Assembly (NCBI GenBank): GCA_963737405.1
Contig: CAVTSL010000012.1
Span: 248,001-312,000 of the forward strand
From: JACCTU01 sp963737405
GTDB lineage: Bacteria > Actinomycetota > Thermoleophilia > Gaiellales > Gaiellaceae
Length of the DNA stretch: 64,000 nt
Direction: 5' to 3'
Under the pieces are notes generated by a model, which saw only the letters and a list, made by a program, of their open reading frames with translations, was not told the origin of the DNA and searched no databases. The translations under genes were made by a program, and so were the position numbers. The stretch's first letter is position 1. Each line of letters opens with the position of its first letter. Of the stretch, positions 51,355 to 59,225 are shown one piece after another.

Positions 51355-52100
51355 CCGGTCGCGCGCAGGAGCGCGGCCGCGTGCTCGGACTCGCGTGAGT
51401 CGGAGTCGAGCCGCTCGAGCGCCTGCGCGAGACACTCCTTCGCGGCCTCGGCGCCGCCCGCCTTCCGGTGGACGACGCCGAGGTTCGCGAGGATGCGTCC
51501 CTCGTCGTGGCGCTTGTCGGTCTCGGCGAGCAGGGCGAGTGCGCGGTCGAGCGCCGCGACGGCGTCTGTGTAGCGGCCGCCGCTCGCGTGCGCGAGGGCG
51601 AGGGCGTTCAGTGCAAGCGCCTCGCCGTGCGCGTCGTTCTCCCGCCGGAAGCCGTCCGCCGCCTTCGAGGCGGTGTCGACCGCGCGGTCGATCTTGCCGT
51701 CGCGGCGGGCGCGCGTGCTCGCGGTGAGCAGCTCGACCGGCGAACGCTCGAGCGGCTGGGCGATGCGCCGCGGAAGCTGTTCGAGCTGCTCCTTGACCAC
51801 GGGTGCGCGGGCGGCGGCCGCCCGCGTGAGTCGCTCGCCTCGCTCGCGCGTTCCGGCTGCGGCCGCGCGCGTGAGTCGCTCGCCTCGCGTGCGCGCCGCA
51901 GCCGTGACCGCCTGGGCGCGAAAGCGCAGCCGAAGGAGATGCCAGCGCGACGGAACGGCGAGCGCGACCCCCGCGCCGACGCAGCCGAGCAGCACGACGG
52001 CGAACCCGATCGCGGGCTGTCCGAGCGCGGCGAGGAGCGACCCCCAGAGCACGCCGATGCCGGCGACTCCTGCGGCCCGGAGCTTTGTGGCGATCGTCAC
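51351..52100 (-). CDS. Membrane protein with TPR repeats
   Basis: Protein of 249 residues: two N-terminal helices (10-50), a basic segment holding an 11-residue duplicate (RGERLTRAAAA twice, 15 residues apart; the DNA copies at 51824-51843 and 51869-51888 are identical over 20 bases), and a C-terminal TPR array (HGEALALNALALAHASGGRY, DEGRILANLGVVHRKAGGAE). Probably an inner-membrane scaffold. Function unknown. Confidence 0.7.
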   Translation of the reverse strand: MTIATKLRAAGVAGIGVLWGSLLAALGQPAIGFAVVLLGCVGAGVALAVPSRWHLLRLRFRAQAVTAAARTRGERLTRAAAAGTRERGERLTRAAAARAPVVKEQLEQLPRRIAQPLERSPVELLTASTRARRDGKIDRAVDTASKAADGFRRENDAHGEALALNALALAHASGGRYTDAVAALDRALALLAETDKRHDEGRILANLGVVHRKAGGAEAAKECLAQALERLDSDSRESEHAAALLRATG

Positions 52101-52230
52101 TGCAGTTCACCCCCACGGCCGGTCAGCGACAGAACGTTCCGCTTCGCTCCACCAGGGCGGATTCCTTCATGTTCGCTCTGGGCTCGATCGGGTAGGCGAA
52201 GTGAAAGCGATACCAACAAGGGGGCACGAA

Positions 52231-52590
52231 ATGGCAGTCATCGAAATTCTCACCTGGCGTGAGATTCAGTGGAGCACCACGGATCTCGTCGGCTTCGAGG
52301 TCGACGCGACCGACGGCAAGATCGGAAAGGTCGACGAGACGACACGCGACGTGCAGATGCACGGCTTCGTCGTCGTCGACACCGGCCCGTGGATCTTCGG
52401 CAAGAAGGTCATGCTGCCGGCCGGGATCATCCAGTCGGTCGATCTCGACGAGCAGAAGGTGTACGTCAACCGGACGAAGGACGAGATCAAGAACGCGCCG
52501 GAGTTCGACGAGAAGACGTTTCACGAGGACCCGTACCGCGGTTCCGTGAGCTCGTACTACACGGACCTGGACCGCACGACGACGCGCTAA
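52231..52590 (+). CDS. PRC-barrel domain protein
   Basis: Protein of 119 residues with a PRC-barrel (STTDLVGFEVDATDGKIGKV, GPWIFGKKVMLPAGIIQSVD) and an acidic tail. Such single-domain proteins occur widely in stress-related contexts in actinobacteria, with no fixed function. ATG at 52231 follows AAGGGGG. The 130-base divergent gap from the TPR gene holds no clear promoter. Confidence 0.8.
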   Translation: MAVIEILTWREIQWSTTDLVGFEVDATDGKIGKVDETTRDVQMHGFVVVDTGPWIFGKKVMLPAGIIQSVDLDEQKVYVNRTKDEIKNAPEFDEKTFHEDPYRGSVSSYYTDLDRTTTR

Positions 52591-52597
52591 CGCGTTC

Positions 52598-52625
52598 GGG
52601 TCGGCGGTGTTCGCACCGCCGACCC
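52598..52625. terminator. Bidirectional terminator with TTCG tetraloop
   Basis: GGGTCGGCGGTG-TTCG-CACCGCCGACCC, an exact 12-bp stem with a stable tetraloop between convergent PRC-barrel and SDR genes, followed on the plus strand by a pyrimidine-rich tract. Confidence 0.75.
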
Positions 52626-52632
52626 ACCTCTC

Positions 52633-53361
52633 TCATTCGCCGGCGGGGAGGCCCACGACCTGTTGCGTGAGCCCACCGTCGACGACGATGCTCGTGCCGG
52701 TGATGTAGCTCGCCTCGCTCGAGCAGACCCAGGCGACGACGGCCGCCACCTCCTCCGGCATCCCGGGCCGGCCAAGTGGGATCTCCGGCCTCAGCTCGTC
52801 CGCTTCGACGTTCCGTTCGGTCGCGATCGCGCCCGGTGCGACTGCGACAACGCGAATCGACGGCGCGAGCTCGAGCGCGAGGCCGCGCGTGAGCATCCCG
52901 AGCGCCGCCTTCGCGGCCGCGTAGACGACGAAGCCCGGACGCGGCACGAGCTCGTGCACGCTCGTGACGTTCACGATCACGCCGCCGTCCTGCATCCGGC
53001 GCGCTGCTTCCTGCGACGCGAGCAACGCCGCGCGGACGTCGAGGTCGAACGTGCTGTCGAAGTCGTCGACGGTGAGCTCGAGCGCGGGCCTGGCGGTCGT
53101 CAAGCCGGCGTTGTTGACCAGGACGTCGAGGCGGCCGAAGTGGTCCGCGACCTCGCCCACGATGCGCGTCGGCGCTTCAGGATCGGTGAGGTCGCCCCAG
53201 ACGTGATGCAGCGTGCCGTGCTCGCGCAGCTCGTCGGCGGTCTGCATGTCCTCGCTGTGCGTGACGAAGCCGAGCGCATAGCCGTCGCGCAGCAGACGCT
53301 CGGCGACGGCGCGGCCGATGCCCTTGCTCGCTCCGGTGACGATCGCGACGCGGTCCGTCAT
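52633..53361 (-). CDS. Short-chain dehydrogenase/reductase
   Basis: Classical SDR of 242 residues: cofactor motif VTGASKGIGRA, DVLVNNAGLTTARP, catalytic Ser in VNVTSVHELV and YAAAK (Tyr-x-x-x-Lys), then APGAIATERN and a closing ITGTSIVVDGGL. Best matched by 3-oxoacyl-ACP reductase/glucose-dehydrogenase-like members; substrate unknown. The ATG overlaps the TGA of the large LuxR-type regulator upstream (ATGA, 53358-53361), an unusual coupling of an enzyme to its possible regulator. Confidence 0.9.
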   Translation of the reverse strand: MTDRVAIVTGASKGIGRAVAERLLRDGYALGFVTHSEDMQTADELREHGTLHHVWGDLTDPEAPTRIVGEVADHFGRLDVLVNNAGLTTARPALELTVDDFDSTFDLDVRAALLASQEAARRMQDGGVIVNVTSVHELVPRPGFVVYAAAKAALGMLTRGLALELAPSIRVVAVAPGAIATERNVEADELRPEIPLGRPGMPEEVAAVVAWVCSSEASYITGTSIVVDGGLTQQVVGLPAGE

Positions 53362-56300
53362 GCCGCCGGCGCGGCCATCGCGTCGGCGAGCTGCATCCGC
53401 GAGGAGATGCCGAGCTTGCGATATGCGCTGCCCAGGTGGACCTCGACCGTCTTCGGCGTCACGAAGAGGGCTTGCGCGATCTCGCGGTTCGTCAATCCTT
53501 CCGCGGCCATCCGTGCGACGCGTGACTCGCTCGGGGTGAGCGACTCCGCGCCGGAGACGGCGGTCGTTCTCGGTCGGGCGCCGCTCGCGAGCAGCTCCTC
53601 CTTCGCCTGCTCGGCGAGCCCGGTCGCGCCGCACGCGGTCGCGAGCTCGAGCGCGCGGCGCAGGTGGTCGCGGCCCTCGGCGCGGCGGTTGCGCCGGCGC
53701 AGCGACGCACCGAGCTCGTAGAGCGCACGCGCCCGCGCGAGCTTCGCGGGCGACGCCTCGAGGATCGCGAGCGCCTCGTGGAGGTGCGGTTCGCCCTCCT
53801 CGCCGCCGACGACGACGCCGAGCGTCGTGAGCGCGATTCCGAGCGCACGCGGCGCGCCCCAGCTCCGCTGCGCTTCGAGCTCCTCGCGCGCAAGCTCGAG
53901 CGCACGCTCGCGGTCGCCGAGCTCGAGCAGCGTTCGCGCGGCGTGGACGCGCCACGACCCCCACGCGCTGTTGCCGACGTTCAGCGCCTGGATGTGGCGC
54001 CCGAGCTCGAGCAGCTCGTTCAGGCCCTCCTCCCGGTCGCCCTTCGCGATGCGGATCGAGCCGCGCGAGGTTCGGTAGAAGAAGAAGTGTCCGCTGGTCG
54101 TGACGTCCTGCGGGACCGGCAGCAACCCGAGCGCCTCCTCGGCGGCCTCGACGTCCCCGGCGTCCAGCAGCGCCTGGGCCAGGAACGCCGTGGCGTACGG
54201 GTACGCAGCTTGATTCTCGACCGACCGCGCGAGCTCGACCGCCTGACGCAGGTCGTCGATCGCCTCTCGAAGGTCGCCGAGGCGCACCTTCGTGTAGCCG
54301 CGGAACACGTGCACGGGCGCCGCCGCGAACGGATCGCCGCGGCGGCGGGCCTCGGCGAGCGACGCGTCGTACGCCTCGATCGCGTCGTTGAAGTGGTCGG
54401 CCATCGCCAGCGTGAACGCCGCGTAGTGGAACGCGACCGTGTTGCCGCGCTGGAGGATCCCGCCGTCGAGCGAGCGTCGCGCGTATTCGACGGACGCCTC
54501 GCGGTCGAGGCCGCGTCGCGCGCCCATGAAGCCGAGGCTCGCGAGCAGCATCCGGCTTCCCAGACCGCCCGAGAGCTCGTCGACGTGGATCCGGTCGAGA
54601 TGCTCGACGGCGATCGGGAGGAACTCGGGCTCCCACCACGCCGAGCTGATCACCTCCGCCTCGAGTCGCTCGCGGAGATCGCGGGCGTCTTCGGGAAGGC
54701 CTTCGATCGCGTCCCTGAACACGTCGAGCGCCTTCAGGTGATTGCCGCTGTACCAGAGCGCGCGTCCGTACTCGAGCGCGCACTCCGCGCGCGCCGTCGG
54801 GTCGTGCTCGAGCTCGGTCGCCTCTCGGAGGTGCTCGGAGGCCGCGCGGCCGTCGATCCGGAGCTCTGCCGAGCCGAGCTCGAAGAGCACGCGCGCGCGC
54901 TCCTCCTGCGTGGGCGGCTCCTCGGCCGCGCGCCGGAGGTACGAGACCGCGGTGTCGGACACCCCTTGCGCCAGCGAGCGCGCCGCGGCCTCGCGGAGCG
55001 TCGCCACGACGAACGGATCGCCGGCCGGATCGCTGAGGAGCAGGTGCGCGGCGATCCGCTCGGGCGAGCCCCCGGTCGCGGCGACGATGTCTGCTGCGCG
55101 CCGGTGCAAGGCGGGTCGCGCCGGATGCGGGATCTGCTCGTAGACCGAGGCGCGCACGACCGGGTGCACGAACTGGAGCGGCCGCCCGATCCGGACGAGG
55201 TCGACGCGCGCCAGCTCGGCGGCCCCCGCGTGCGCTTCGCTGCGGTCGATCTCCGCGAGCTCGGCGACCTGGTCGATCTCGGCATCGACGCCGAGCACGG
55301 CGATGGCCGACGCGAGCCGTCCCGCGGCGGGACCGAGGCGCGAGAGGCGCAGGCTGACGGCGCGCGACACCGCTTCCGGCCCGATCTCGTGCACGTGCGA
55401 CGCCATCGCGGCGGTCGGCGCGGCGCCCTCCTGTGCGAGCGTGTCGAGCAGCGCACGGAGGAAGAGCGGGTTGCCGCCGGTCGCCGCGCACGCCGCGTCG
55501 AGGAACGCCTCCTCGGGCTCGCCGGCGAGCACCTCGCGCGCGAGCGTCGCGGCGGCGCGCTTCGTCAACGGCCCGGGCTTGAGCGGGAGCGCCGTCGGGT
55601 CGGTGAGGATCTGGGTCAGGAGGTCAGGCTCGCGTCCCTGCTCGGCGGGTCGCGACGCGACGAAGACGCGGAGCGACACGCCCTCCAGTCGCGGCGCGAG
55701 GTAGCAGAGCCAGCGCAGCGTCGCGGCGTCGGCCCAGTGGAGGTCGTCGACGACGAGCAGCGTCGGCGTGCGCGCGCCGACGTTCGCGGCAAGCCAGTAG
55801 AGGCCGTGCAGCATCGCGAAGCTCACGTCCTCGCCCGCGTTCAGCGCCGCGGTGAGCTCGGACTCGTCGAAGAGTCGTTCGGCGAATGCGGCCGGCCCGG
55901 CGAGCAGGTCGGCGCGCTCGGTCGCCGTTGCCGTCGCCAGCACGGGCTCGAAGAGCTGCCGGACCACGCCGTACCCGAAGTCCTGCTCGAGCTCTGCGCC
56001 GCGCGCGAAGAGCACCTGCAGCCCCGCGTCGGCCGCGGCGTCGCGCGCGGCGAGGACGAGCCGCGTCTTGCCGATGCCGGCGCGGCCCTCGAGCACGACG
56101 AACCCCTCGGCCAGCTGGCCGCGAACGAGCGCCTCGATCGTCGCGAGCTCCCGCTCACGTTCGAGCAGGGCGAGCCGCGGGTCGCCGGTCGCGCGCAGGC
56201 GCGAGGGCATCACGACGGTGTGGTCGGGGTCGGCGGTGAGCGAGTAGAGCCGGCGGCGTCCCTCGAACCCGGCGAGCGGCCACTCCCCGAGGTCGTTCAA

Positions 56301-56759
56301 CCGGAGCGACTCCTCGAGGTCGTCGCCGACGAGGGCGGCCGTCGTCGCCGAGAGAAGGATGTGCCCGCCGTCCGCGGTCTGCGCGAGCCGTGCGGCCTCG
56401 TGCACGGCGAGCCCGACGTACCCGCTGTCGCCGACGTCCGCGTCGCCGGTGTGGATGCCGAGACACACGCGCAAGGGGGCGTCGTGCGGCCAGTCCGATG
56501 CCTCGGCGGCGCGGCGCAGCTCGACTGCCGCGGCGATCGCGTCCGCGGCCCGCTCGAAGACGGCGAAGAACCCGCTCCCGTGGCGGTCGACCTCGATTCC
56601 GCCGTGCTCCGCGAGCACCGAGCGGACGAGCGCGTTGTGGAACGAGAGCGTGTCCTCGTAGCGATCGCGGCCGAGCTCCTCGAGCACGCGCGTCGATCCC
56701 TCGATGTCCGTGAACAGGAAGGTGACTGTTCCCGCAGGAAGGTCGCGTCTGGCGGACAC
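53358..56759 (-). CDS. Degenerate cyclase domain / AAA ATPase / TPR / LuxR regulator
   Basis: Regulator of 1133 residues. The N-terminal cyclase-like domain keeps FLFTDIEGST but has HGSGFFAVF in place of GD at the second metal site and His for Asn in AVHEAARL, so it is probably inactive as a cyclase. The ATPase has LEGRAGIGKTRLVLAAR and LLVVDDLHWADA; TPR-like repeats follow; the last 60 residues are a LuxR helix-turn-helix (LTPSESRVARMAAEGLTNRE, FVTPKTVEVHLGSAYRKLGI). This is a LAL-type activator with an added cyclase-like sensor. Its stop overlaps the SDR start, so SDR expression is tied to it. Confidence 0.9.
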   Translation of the reverse strand: MSARRDLPAGTVTFLFTDIEGSTRVLEELGRDRYEDTLSFHNALVRSVLAEHGGIEVDRHGSGFFAVFERAADAIAAAVELRRAAEASDWPHDAPLRVCLGIHTGDADVGDSGYVGLAVHEAARLAQTADGGHILLSATTAALVGDDLEESLRLNDLGEWPLAGFEGRRRLYSLTADPDHTVVMPSRLRATGDPRLALLERERELATIEALVRGQLAEGFVVLEGRAGIGKTRLVLAARDAAADAGLQVLFARGAELEQDFGYGVVRQLFEPVLATATATERADLLAGPAAFAERLFDESELTAALNAGEDVSFAMLHGLYWLAANVGARTPTLLVVDDLHWADAATLRWLCYLAPRLEGVSLRVFVASRPAEQGREPDLLTQILTDPTALPLKPGPLTKRAAATLAREVLAGEPEEAFLDAACAATGGNPLFLRALLDTLAQEGAAPTAAMASHVHEIGPEAVSRAVSLRLSRLGPAAGRLASAIAVLGVDAEIDQVAELAEIDRSEAHAGAAELARVDLVRIGRPLQFVHPVVRASVYEQIPHPARPALHRRAADIVAATGGSPERIAAHLLLSDPAGDPFVVATLREAAARSLAQGVSDTAVSYLRRAAEEPPTQEERARVLFELGSAELRIDGRAASEHLREATELEHDPTARAECALEYGRALWYSGNHLKALDVFRDAIEGLPEDARDLRERLEAEVISSAWWEPEFLPIAVEHLDRIHVDELSGGLGSRMLLASLGFMGARRGLDREASVEYARRSLDGGILQRGNTVAFHYAAFTLAMADHFNDAIEAYDASLAEARRRGDPFAAAPVHVFRGYTKVRLGDLREAIDDLRQAVELARSVENQAAYPYATAFLAQALLDAGDVEAAEEALGLLPVPQDVTTSGHFFFYRTSRGSIRIAKGDREEGLNELLELGRHIQALNVGNSAWGSWRVHAARTLLELGDRERALELAREELEAQRSWGAPRALGIALTTLGVVVGGEEGEPHLHEALAILEASPAKLARARALYELGASLRRRNRRAEGRDHLRRALELATACGATGLAEQAKEELLASGARPRTTAVSGAESLTPSESRVARMAAEGLTNREIAQALFVTPKTVEVHLGSAYRKLGISSRMQLADAMAAPAA

Positions 56760-56808
56760 GCTCGGCGAGCGACGCTACTCCCCAGCCTCCCGGGCCACAA
56801 GTCTGGAC

Positions 56809-56837
56809 TGGACAAGCTCGCCGCGGCGTTCTACGTT
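56809..56837 (+). promoter_or_regulatory. Promoter of XRE-family gene
   Basis: TGGACA (56809-56814), 17-base spacer, TACGTT (56832-56837); the GTG at 56850 follows about six bases after the expected start site. Confidence 0.5.
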
Positions 56838-56849
56838 CGCTCAGTAACC

Positions 56850-57251
56850 GTGGCGGCGGATCGGGGTTCTGCGGCGAAGACCGATCCTGCGTTCCGGCAC
56901 TGGCTCCGCGAGCTGCGTGAGCGAGCCGGCCTGACGCAGGAGCAGCTGGCGCACGCCGTCGGCACCGACCGGCGCAACATCCGGCGCTGGGAAGTCGACG
57001 GTCACGACCCCGCGGGCTCGATGCTGATGCGGGTGCTCGACGCCGTCGGGGTGGAGCTCGTGCCGTCGCCTCCGAGCGAGCTGCCGCGTGCGGTCAACAC
57101 CGAGCTCCGCGAGCTCAAGGCACGGCTGCGGGAGTCGGCGGACGAGGCGGCTCGACGGCACGAGGAGCTCCTCCGACTGATCGACGCGCAGCGCGAGCGC
57201 GTCGCCGGGATCAGCGCTCGTCGAGAGGAGCTGTCTCCGCGGCGCGAATGA
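56850..57251 (+). CDS. XRE-type helix-turn-helix protein
   Basis: Protein of 133 residues from GTG at 56850. Residues 15-70 are an XRE helix-turn-helix (RHWLRELRERAGLTQEQLAH, AVGTDRRNIRRWEVDGHDPA), and the rest is a long helix with charged heptads (ELRELKARLRESADEAARRH), likely a dimerising coiled coil. It is divergent from the LuxR-type regulator. Target unknown. Confidence 0.8.
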   Translation: MAADRGSAAKTDPAFRHWLRELRERAGLTQEQLAHAVGTDRRNIRRWEVDGHDPAGSMLMRVLDAVGVELVPSPPSELPRAVNTELRELKARLRESADEAARRHEELLRLIDAQRERVAGISARREELSPRRE

Positions 57252-57417
57252 TCGCGTCCTCGAGGCGGCGGAGCAGGTCGTCCGCCTCGTGAAGCGACCG
57301 CCGCACGCGCGCGACGTCCATCAGCCAGGCGCCCGGCGGCAACCCGCGCTCCTCGAGCGCCTGGACGATCTCGTCCGCGAGCTCCGACCGGTTTCCGGTG
57401 CGGTCATCCGTTCGCAT
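57211..57417 (-). CDS. Small helical protein, 68 aa
   Basis: Short ORF, ATG at 57417, with IVQALEERGLPPGAWLMDVA and a C-terminal helix. It overlaps the end of the convergent XRE gene by 41 bases. No family recognised; the regular helical pattern and good codon usage support it moderately. Confidence 0.45.
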   Translation of the reverse strand: MRTDDRTGNRSELADEIVQALEERGLPPGAWLMDVARVRRSLHEADDLLRRLEDAIIRAAETAPLDER

Positions 57418-57522
57418 TGGTTGTTCCTCGGCAGGGCGAGGTGATCGCTGAAGCGCCGCGGCGGTCCGCGCGGACAGATGCGCAGCTTCGGATGTCCGGT
57501 GAGCCGCACGGGGATCGTCACG

Positions 57523-57741
57523 TCACGAGCTCCGCCCACGGCGGCCGCGCGCCGTTCGGATCGCGTCCTCGAGCGCGGGCGCGGGGTGGCCGTTCGCGCG
57601 GCGGAGCCGCTCGATGAGCTCCGAGGCGTCCGCGCCCGAGGTCGGAAACTCCTCGCCCAGTCGCTCGCACAACGCCGCCGCGAGGGCGTACACCTGGCGG
57701 ACGGTCGGCCTTCGGTCCCCGAGCCGGGCTGGAGCTTCCAT
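57523..57741 (-). CDS. Small conserved-type protein, 72 aa
   Basis: ORF of 72 residues with TVRQVYALAAALCERLGEEF and ASELIERLRRANGHPAPALE, a pattern I recall from small actinobacterial proteins of unknown function. ATG at 57741. It may be cotranscribed with the 68-residue ORF downstream. Confidence 0.5.
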   Translation of the reverse strand: MEAPARLGDRRPTVRQVYALAAALCERLGEEFPTSGADASELIERLRRANGHPAPALEDAIRTARGRRGRSS

Positions 57742-57793
57742 CTCCGTTCATGGAAGCGCACGGCAGGCGAACACCGTGTGCCAACTCTGCAAC

Positions 57794-57839
57794 AAAAAAA
57801 CGCCGAGTCCGTCGCGGCTCCGTGTTCCGCCCGACTGAC
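57794..57839 (+). repeat. Left copy of A7-CGCCGAG...CCGACTGAC direct repeat
   Basis: Seven A, CGCCGAG directly after, a 23-base spacer and CCGACTGAC, followed by CTT. Nearly the same arrangement recurs at 63028-63078, where two extra T follow the A tract. These are the only A7 tracts I saw in the window. The intervening spacer is only weakly similar. Confidence 0.4.
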
Positions 57840-57909
57840 CTTGCCTTGCGGCTTGATCCGTTGGGCTGAACTCTTCGCCGCGCCGTTCTCGGCGCTCGCG
57901 GAGTATGCC

Positions 57910-58080
57910 ATGGATCGCGCCGGTGTCAAACTTCGATCGACGATGGCGCACGCAGAGCACGCGACGACGGTCGACGCGCACCTCCGAGGCCCCGCACGGC
58001 TGACGTCGCCGATCGTGCAGCGTTCGATGAACGGCGAGGTCGGCGCGCTCGAGAGCCTGAAGCGAGTGCTCGAGTCATAG
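57910..58080 (+). pseudogene. C-terminal fragment of an SRPBCC-like gene
   Basis: From the ATG at 57910 the frame reads a short poorly matching stretch, then TTVDAHLRGPARLTSPIVQR and GALESLKRVLES, which looks like the end of an SRPBCC/polyketide-cyclase-like protein. The ~100 residues expected before it are not found in any frame of the 57742-57910 stretch, which otherwise contains only the A7 repeat. Probably a gene remnant left by a deletion. It is also possible that the fragment is a chance match. Confidence 0.35.
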
Positions 58081-59225
58081 CCGGCGGCGGACGTCCCGAC
58101 CGGCTCGAGCGGCTGCCGCAGCAGTACTTCACCGCGCTGCTCGGACGCGTCGCCGCCGAGGCGGCGAAGGACGGCGAGCCGCTCGTCAACTTCGGCCGGG
58201 GCAACCCCGAGGTCGGCCCGCCAGCGCACGTGATCGAGGCTGCGCAGCGCGCGGTCGCGGACGAGCGCTCGCACGGCTACCCGGAGTTCAGGGGCATGCC
58301 CGAGCTCAAGGAGGCCGTCGCCGCGAGGTACCGCGACGTCTACGGCGTCGAGCTCGATCCCGGGAGCGAGGTCGCGGTCGTGCCCGGAACGAAGACGGCG
58401 CTCGTCGAGCTCTGCCTCGTCCTCGCGGAGCATGGCGAGCGGGTGCTGCTGCCCGATCCCGGCTACCCGGACTACACGTCGGGCGTCGCGCTCGCGGGCG
58501 CTGAGCTCGGCACGCTGCCGCTCGAAGCGCCCGACTGGACGCCGGACTTCGACGCGGCGGGCACCGCACGCGTCGCCTACCTCAACTTCCCGTCGAATCC
58601 CTGCGCGGTCGCGGCGCCGCCCGGCGTCTTCGCGTCCGCGGTCGCCTGGGCGGAGCGGCACGGCGCGGCGATCGTCCACGACTTCGCCTACGGCGACCTC
58701 GTCTTCGACGGCCGCGCGCCGGAGAGCTTCCTCGCCGCCGACGGCGCGAAGCAGGTCGGCGTCGAGATGTTCTCCATGTCGAAGACGTACGGGATGGCCG
58801 GGTGGCGGCTCGGGTTCGTCGTCGGGAACGCGGAGATCGTCGAGCGGATCAACCTGCTCCAGGACCACAACCGCGCGGGCGTGTTCCGCGGCGTGCAGGA
58901 GGCCGGCCTCGCCGCGCTCGCTGGACCGCAGGCGTCCGTCGAGGAGCGGCGCGCCCGGTACGAGGACCGCCGCAACCGGGTGCTCGCGGCGCTGACCGTC
59001 CCGGCCGTCAGCGAGGGCACGTTCTACGTCTGGATCAGGCTGCCCGAAGACGCGACCGCCGAGCAGCTGCTCACCGAGCACCGGCTTGCGCTCGCGCCCG
59101 GCGAGGGGTTCGGATCGCAGGGCGCCGGCTGGGCGCGGATCTCCCTCGCCGTGACGGACGACGTGTTCGAGCTCGGCCTCGCGCGACTGGTCCGAGCGCT
59201 GGCGGGTAAGACGGTCACGCGATGA
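58077..59225 (+). CDS. Class I/II PLP-dependent aminotransferase, start unclear
   Basis: Aminotransferase of about 382 residues. Homology starts at RPDRLERLPQQYFTALLGRV and runs through LVNFGRGNPEVGPP, VAVVPGTKTALVELCLVLAE, LPDPGYPDYTSGVALAGAEL, YLNFPSNPCAVAAPP, VHDFAYGDLVF and FSMSKTYGMAGWRLGFVVGN (PLP Lys near 236). No ATG, GTG or TTG lies in frame before the homologous N-terminus; the nearest candidate is ATA at 58077, overlapping the TAG of the upstream fragment, while GTG at 58230 would remove about 50 conserved residues. A base error at the start is likely. First gene of a coupled run: its stop overlaps the next ATG. Confidence 0.82.
   Translation: MAGGGRPDRLERLPQQYFTALLGRVAAEAAKDGEPLVNFGRGNPEVGPPAHVIEAAQRAVADERSHGYPEFRGMPELKEAVAARYRDVYGVELDPGSEVAVVPGTKTALVELCLVLAEHGERVLLPDPGYPDYTSGVALAGAELGTLPLEAPDWTPDFDAAGTARVAYLNFPSNPCAVAAPPGVFASAVAWAERHGAAIVHDFAYGDLVFDGRAPESFLAADGAKQVGVEMFSMSKTYGMAGWRLGFVVGNAEIVERINLLQDHNRAGVFRGVQEAGLAALAGPQASVEERRARYEDRRNRVLAALTVPAVSEGTFYVWIRLPEDATAEQLLTEHRLALAPGEGFGSQGAGWARISLAVTDDVFELGLARLVRALAGKTVTR

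Noticed and set aside
57782..57815. Rho-independent terminator on the minus strand at the T7 tract
   Set aside because: Only about four base pairs of stem precede the T run, and no gene on that strand ends there.
57478..58080. 200-residue plus-strand ORF
   Set aside because: Only the last ~45 residues resemble a protein family. The earlier part opposes the 72-residue minus-strand gene and is low in recognisable features.
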